The position numbers and the translations under genes were made by a program. Of a stretch of DNA of 17,213 nucleotides, positions 13,960 through 17,213 are shown piece after piece; the stretch's first letter is position 1, and each line of letters opens with the position of its first letter. The stretch is taken from positions 1 through 17,213 of the forward strand of contig CAMIWP010000003.1 of assembly GCA_946402475.1 (NCBI GenBank), given 5' to 3'. The notes below the pieces were generated by a model. That model made no database searches. It was not told the origin of the DNA and was given only the letters and a program-made list of their open reading frames with translations. Origin of the DNA: an uncultured Selenomonadaceae bacterium. Its GTDB lineage: Bacteria > Bacillota_C > Negativicutes > Selenomonadales > Selenomonadaceae.

Positions 13960-14901
13960 TTGAACTGGGCCGAGGTCAGCATTCGCACGTCCCACGAGGC
14001 AATGGAACTGGTGGCGGAGATTTTTCACGAGTTGGGCGCTTCCGGCGTGGTCATCGAGGATCCGGAACTGCTCAACAGCTATATTGATTCCGGGCTGTGG
14101 GACTACACGGACATCCCCAGGGCAGAGCAGACGGAGGTCGTCACGGTGAAGGCATATCTTCCCGTGGACGAGGAATTGGACGGCAGACTTCGCACCTTCG
14201 AAGAACGGGTGAAGGCTATGGCAGAGACCGGCGTTGCCGGTGGCCCCTGTGCCATTTCATGGAACGAGGTGCGGGACGAGGACTGGTCGGAAAGCTGGAA
14301 GCAGTATTTTCACCCGGAGAAGGTGGGGAACCTCATCGTCATCAAACCCTCCTGGGAGGACTATGAAGCGGGTCCCGACGACATCCTCGTGGAGATCGAT
14401 CCCGGCGCCGCCTTCGGCACGGGGCAGCATCCCACGACGGCTCTTTGCATACGGGAACTGGAAGAACTCGTGAAAGGCGGGATGCGGGTCTTTGATGTGG
14501 GGACCGGCTCGGGGGTTCTTGCCATCACTGCGGCAAAGCTGGGGGCAACGGAGGTCGTCGCCATGGACAACGATCCGACGGCGGTGAGGATTGCCGGGGA
14601 GAATGTCCTGCAAAACCATGTGGAGGACGTGGTTTCCGTGGGCCGCAGCGATATTTTGAAGTCCTTTCGGGGAAAAGCCCATATCATCGTGGCAAACATC
14701 ATCGCGGACATCATCCTGAAACTCTTCGACGAGCTGGAGGAACATCTGGAGCCCGACGGGACACTGGTGGCGGGCGGCATCATCGCCGAGCGCGTGCCTG
14801 ATGTGACAGAGGGAGCCCTGGCCCATGGATTCACCGTGGAAAAAGTGGTGGAGGACAGCGGATGGGCGATTCTGGTCATCCGCTCGGGGAAGAAGCCATG
14901 A
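13960..14901 (+). CDS. prmA: Ribosomal protein L11 methyltransferase
   Basis: A 313-residue SAM-dependent enzyme that methylates ribosomal protein L11. The N-terminal substrate domain starts NWAEVSIRTSHEAMELVAEI, as usual for the family. The catalytic domain has IDPGAAFGTGQHPTTALC, the SAM loop VFDVGTGSGVLAI (Asp179-Gly185), the acidic end of the next strand AMDNDP, and the ANIIADII catalytic-loop motif. The start is TTG 13960: GGGGAG at 13947-13952 is 7 bases upstream, and the resulting protein begins right at the conserved N-terminus. The in-frame ATG at 13927 would add 11 non-conserved residues and has no binding site. It heads the prmA-rsmE-mtaB-HIT cluster, a common Firmicute order. Confidence 0.94.
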   Translation: MNWAEVSIRTSHEAMELVAEIFHELGASGVVIEDPELLNSYIDSGLWDYTDIPRAEQTEVVTVKAYLPVDEELDGRLRTFEERVKAMAETGVAGGPCAISWNEVRDEDWSESWKQYFHPEKVGNLIVIKPSWEDYEAGPDDILVEIDPGAAFGTGQHPTTALCIRELEELVKGGMRVFDVGTGSGVLAITAAKLGATEVVAMDNDPTAVRIAGENVLQNHVEDVVSVGRSDILKSFRGKAHIIVANIIADIILKLFDELEEHLEPDGTLVAGGIIAERVPDVTEGALAHGFTVEKVVEDSGWAILVIRSGKKP

Positions 14902-15626
14902 GACGGCTTTTTTACAGGGGTATACTGGAGGATATTGTCGAGATCACGGGAAGGGATGCCCATCACCTCATGCACGTCCTGCGGGCCAAGACCGGGGACG
15001 AGGTGGTGGTGGTGGATGACGTGAACCGGGCGGCTCGCATGGAGATGACGGCCTTTTCGGCAGAGGCTGTGATTCTGCGCAGGAAGGAATGGCTGGATCT
15101 TCCGCCGGAATCTCCTCTGAAGATCGCTCTTGCTCAGTGTCTGCTGAAGTCGGACAAGATGGATTTCGTGGTGCAGAAGGCCGTGGAACTGGGCGCGGCG
15201 ACACTCATTCCCATCGGGAGCCGGAACTGCGTGGTGCATTATGACGAAAAGAAGCGGGAGGATCGCCGGATGCGGTGGCAGAGGATTGCCGACGAGGCGG
15301 CGAAGCAGTGCGGTCGCAGGTCACTCATGGAGGTGGAATCGATAGAGGATCTTTCCTCCTTTCTTGCCGATCGCCGAGAGGGAAAATTGCTTTTTTGCTA
15401 CGAGAACGAGACGGGGAGATCCGTCAGGGAATACCTCGGGAATCTGAAGGAAAGCCGCTTGACACTGCTCATCGGCCCGGAGGGCGGATTTACACCGGAG
15501 GAGGCGGAGACCATCGAGGCGGCAGGCGGTACCAGCGTTACCTTGGGGGCGCGTATCCTGCGAGCGGAAACGGCTGCGGTGGCGGCCTTGGTCATGGCCC
15601 AGTATGAAAAAGGGGATTTGGGATAG
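14898..15626 (+). CDS. rsmE: 16S rRNA (uracil-1498-N3)-methyltransferase
   Basis: A 242-residue SPOUT-family enzyme that methylates N3 of U1498 in 16S rRNA. An N-terminal PUA-like segment starts MRRLFYRG and includes HHLMHVLRAKTGDEV. The knot region has LLIGPEGGFTPEEAE (Gly193-Gly197) and LGARILRAETAAVAAL, both diagnostic. LAQCLLKSDKMDFVVQKAVELG is also typical. Its ATG overlaps the prmA stop by four bases (ATGA), so translation is probably coupled. A longer in-frame alternative from 14862 lies inside prmA and adds non-conserved residues. Confidence 0.95.
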   Translation: MRRLFYRGILEDIVEITGRDAHHLMHVLRAKTGDEVVVVDDVNRAARMEMTAFSAEAVILRRKEWLDLPPESPLKIALAQCLLKSDKMDFVVQKAVELGAATLIPIGSRNCVVHYDEKKREDRRMRWQRIADEAAKQCGRRSLMEVESIEDLSSFLADRREGKLLFCYENETGRSVREYLGNLKESRLTLLIGPEGGFTPEEAETIEAAGGTSVTLGARILRAETAAVAALVMAQYEKGDLG

Positions 15627-16934
15627 ATGCCGACCGTTGCATTGGCGACCTTGGGCTGCAAGGTCAATCAGTTCGAGACGGAGACCATGGAGGGATTGTT
15701 CAAGCAGAGGGGCTATCGGGTGGTTCCCTTTGGGGAGAAAGCGGATGTCTACGTCATCAATACCTGCGCTGTCACCAGCCTCGGGGACAGCAAGTCCCGG
15801 CAGATGATTCGCAGGGCGAAGCGGCAGAATAAAGCCGCTATCCTCGCCGTGACGGGATGCTATGCCCAGGTGTCCCCGGAGGAGGTCAAGGGCATCGAGG
15901 GCGTCCGCATTGTCCTTGGGACGAAGGATCGGGGCAGGATCGTGGACTATGTGGAGCAGGCAGCCAGAGAGGATGGATTGCTGGACGGTGTTTCCGATGT
16001 CATGGGGGAAGGGGAGTTCGAGGAGATTCCCCTCTTTGGAACTCCCGCCCGCACCCGGGCGTTTCTGAAGATACAGGACGGATGCCAGAATTTTTGCTCC
16101 TACTGCATCATTCCCTATGCCCGGGGGCCGGTGAAGTCCCGGAAGCCTGCCTATATTCGCCGGGAGGCGGAAAAGTTGGCGGAAGCAGGCTTTCGGGAGA
16201 TTGTCCTCACGGGGATCCATCTGGGAGCTTACGGGCGGGATTTGCCTGGGAACGTGTCCTTGGAGGATGCGTGCCGGGAAGTTCTGGCGGTTCCGGGTTT
16301 TCGGCGCCTGCGCTTGGGTTCCTTGGAATCCATCGAGGTATCCGAAGGGCTTCTCGACCTGATGGCGGCGGAGAAACGATTCTGTTCCCATTTGCATCTT
16401 CCCCTGCAATCCGGTTCGGATTCCATACTGAGGGCCATGAACCGCCACTATGACCGATCGGAGTTCGAGAAACTCCTTCGGCGGATCCGTGGGAGGATCC
16501 CCGACATTGCCATCTCCACGGATGTGATCGTGGGTTTTCCCGGGGAGACGGAGGATCTCTTTCGGGAGAGCTTGGACTTTGCGGAAGAGATGAGGTTTTC
16601 CCGTATGCACGTATTCCCCTATTCTCCCCGAAAGGGGACTCCTGCGGCCGAAATGGAGGGACAGGTGCCGGATCCCGTGAAGAAGGAGCGGGTGCATCGC
16701 ATGCAGGCGCTGGCTGAAAGGATGGCAGAGGACTTTCGCGAAAGGTTCCTTGGACAGACCATGGAGGTGCTCCTTGAGACCGAGCAGGAAGGAATCCTGG
16801 ACGGCCTTACGGGAAATTATATCCGCGTCTACGGAGAGGGGACGGCAAGCTCCGGGGAGATCCGCGGGGTTTTCCTGGAAAAGCCGTGGAGAGACGGCCT
16901 TCGGGGCAGGATTTTGCCGCAAAAAAAAGAATAA
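15627..16934 (+). CDS. mtaB: tRNA t6A37 methylthiotransferase
   Basis: A 435-residue radical-SAM enzyme that converts t6A37 to ms2t6A37 in ANN-decoding tRNAs, using two 4Fe-4S clusters. The N-terminal UPF0004 domain carries three cluster Cys: Cys11 (LGCKVNQFE), Cys47 (NTCAVTS) and Cys78 (TGCYAQ). The radical-SAM motif is Cys153, Cys157 and Cys160 in GCQNFCSYCIIPYARG. A TRAM-like C-terminal domain starts near MEVLLETEQ. LGCKVNQFET and the short TRAM favour MtaB over MiaB or RimO. Its ATG follows the rsmE stop with no gap, so coupling is likely. The C-terminus is encoded across eight A's at 16921-16928, a possible slippage site of little consequence so near the end. Confidence 0.94.
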   Translation: MPTVALATLGCKVNQFETETMEGLFKQRGYRVVPFGEKADVYVINTCAVTSLGDSKSRQMIRRAKRQNKAAILAVTGCYAQVSPEEVKGIEGVRIVLGTKDRGRIVDYVEQAAREDGLLDGVSDVMGEGEFEEIPLFGTPARTRAFLKIQDGCQNFCSYCIIPYARGPVKSRKPAYIRREAEKLAEAGFREIVLTGIHLGAYGRDLPGNVSLEDACREVLAVPGFRRLRLGSLESIEVSEGLLDLMAAEKRFCSHLHLPLQSGSDSILRAMNRHYDRSEFEKLLRRIRGRIPDIAISTDVIVGFPGETEDLFRESLDFAEEMRFSRMHVFPYSPRKGTPAAEMEGQVPDPVKKERVHRMQALAERMAEDFRERFLGQTMEVLLETEQEGILDGLTGNYIRVYGEGTASSGEIRGVFLEKPWRDGLRGRILPQKKE

Positions 16935-16969
16935 GAACCATGCAGGCTCGGTAGGGCAGGTCCTTATTC
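16921..16969 (-). terminator. Intrinsic terminator facing the minus strand, at the mtaB end
   Basis: GAATAAG 16929-16935 pairs with CTTATTC 16963-16969, continued by ACC/GGT and TGC/GCA with one mismatch and one bulge. Read on the minus strand, the stem is followed at once by eight T's (complement of A's at 16921-16928), a textbook terminator. On the + strand no T-tract follows, so the downstream HIT gene would not be cut off. Confidence 0.55.
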
Positions 16970-17003
16970 GCAGGATGGTTTGTCAAGAAGGGAGCTGATG
17001 TGC

Positions 17004-17213
17004 GTGGCAGACTGTATTTTTTGCAAGATCGCAGGGAAGGAGATTCCTTCCGATACCGTGTATGAGGATGAGCGGGTGATCGCCTTTCGGGATCTTTCCC
17101 CGCAGGCTCCGGTGCACGTGTTGGTGATTCCGAAAAAGCATGTGGAGAGCCTGCTGGCTCTCACCGAAGAGGACGGGGATCTGATGGGGTATATCCTTTG
17201 CCGTGTGATGCCG
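17004..17213 (+). CDS. HIT-family (HINT-like) nucleotide hydrolase, 3'-truncated
   Basis: The first 70 codons of a histidine-triad protein. The N-terminus ADCIFCKIAGKEIPSDTVYE and then AFRDLSPQAPVHVLVIPKKH are characteristic of bacterial HINT-like proteins, which hydrolyse nucleoside phosphoramidates and related nucleotides. The Cys pair CIFC often binds zinc in this group. The catalytic His triad lies beyond the window, so activity cannot be checked. AAGGGAG at 16988-16994 is 9 bases before GTG 17004 and 3 before ATG 16998; GTG also gives the usual M-A-D-C-I-F-C beginning. It follows mtaB by 69 bases, in an order seen in other Firmicutes. Confidence 0.93.
   Translation, partial: MADCIFCKIAGKEIPSDTVYEDERVIAFRDLSPQAPVHVLVIPKKHVESLLALTEEDGDLMGYILCRVMP

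Noticed and set aside
13854..14087. ORF overlapping the prmA start in another frame
   Set aside because: Out of frame with prmA, runs into its coding region, and its translation turns Gly-rich and non-conserved.
1..17213. CRISPR arrays, tRNA/rRNA genes, insertion sequences, phage or defence genes
   Set aside because: None seen: no regularly spaced repeats, no tRNA-like clover-leaf noticed in the gaps, and no transposase, integrase or known defence domain in any supported frame.

Overview
The window is about 17.2 kb of tightly packed, GC-rich bacterial chromosome. All 15 protein-coding genes I accept lie on the + strand. Both ends cut through a gene. I see no rRNA, tRNA, CRISPR array, transposase or phage gene. 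The mix suggests a diderm Firmicute of the Negativicutes, most likely Selenomonas or a close relative. The reasons are strong AAGGAGG-type ribosome binding sites and Firmicute gene order (prmA-rsmE-mtaB-HIT), combined with an outer-membrane secretin, a PilP-like partner and a methylmalonyl-CoA decarboxylase typical of succinate-to-propionate fermenters. The genus is inferred from remembered protein similarity, not from a search.

Layout. (1) 1-1838: the C-terminal part of a LevR-type PTS-regulated activator (EIIA-Man, EIIB-like and PRD domains), then a CBS-CBS-ACT protein. (2) 1989-3754: two proteins of unknown function. One is a cytoplasmic-looking protein with a DUF5610-like C-terminus; the other is a secreted protein that may have a LolA/LppX-like fold. 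The gap between them holds a dispersed hairpin repeat and a near-perfect 30-bp palindrome. (3) 3826-8651: a hexose-phosphate block with PgcA-type phosphoglucomutase, ManB-type phosphomannomutase and glucose-6-phosphate isomerase. Together they connect Glc-1-P, Glc-6-P, Fru-6-P, Man-6-P and Man-1-P, feeding glycolysis and envelope sugar synthesis. Each unit has its own signals: a terminator after pgm, a repeat-containing leader before manB, a very good promoter before pgi and a terminator after pgi. (4) 8715-11420: a short module of PilP/GspC-like protein, secretin and NarL-family response regulator, with no other pilus or secretion genes and no kinase alongside. (5) 11542-13725: a LarA-family nickel-dependent racemase followed by ScpB-type methylmalonyl-CoA decarboxylase, which fits lactate/succinate fermentation to propionate. 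(6) 13960-17213: a translation-modification operon of prmA, rsmE (4-base overlap), mtaB (abutting) and a HIT-family hydrolase cut by the window end.

Most of the window is ordinary chromosome, and I found no convincing new multi-gene system. The best leads are non-coding: a 40-43 nt hairpin element present twice, whose second copy could pair alternatively next to the manB ribosome binding site; the 30-bp palindrome; a 12-bp palindrome shared by the manB leader and the pgi 5' end; and a minus-strand terminator behind mtaB. Among proteins, the DUF5610-like gene, the secreted protein and the isolated secretin pair with its orphan regulator deserve attention.
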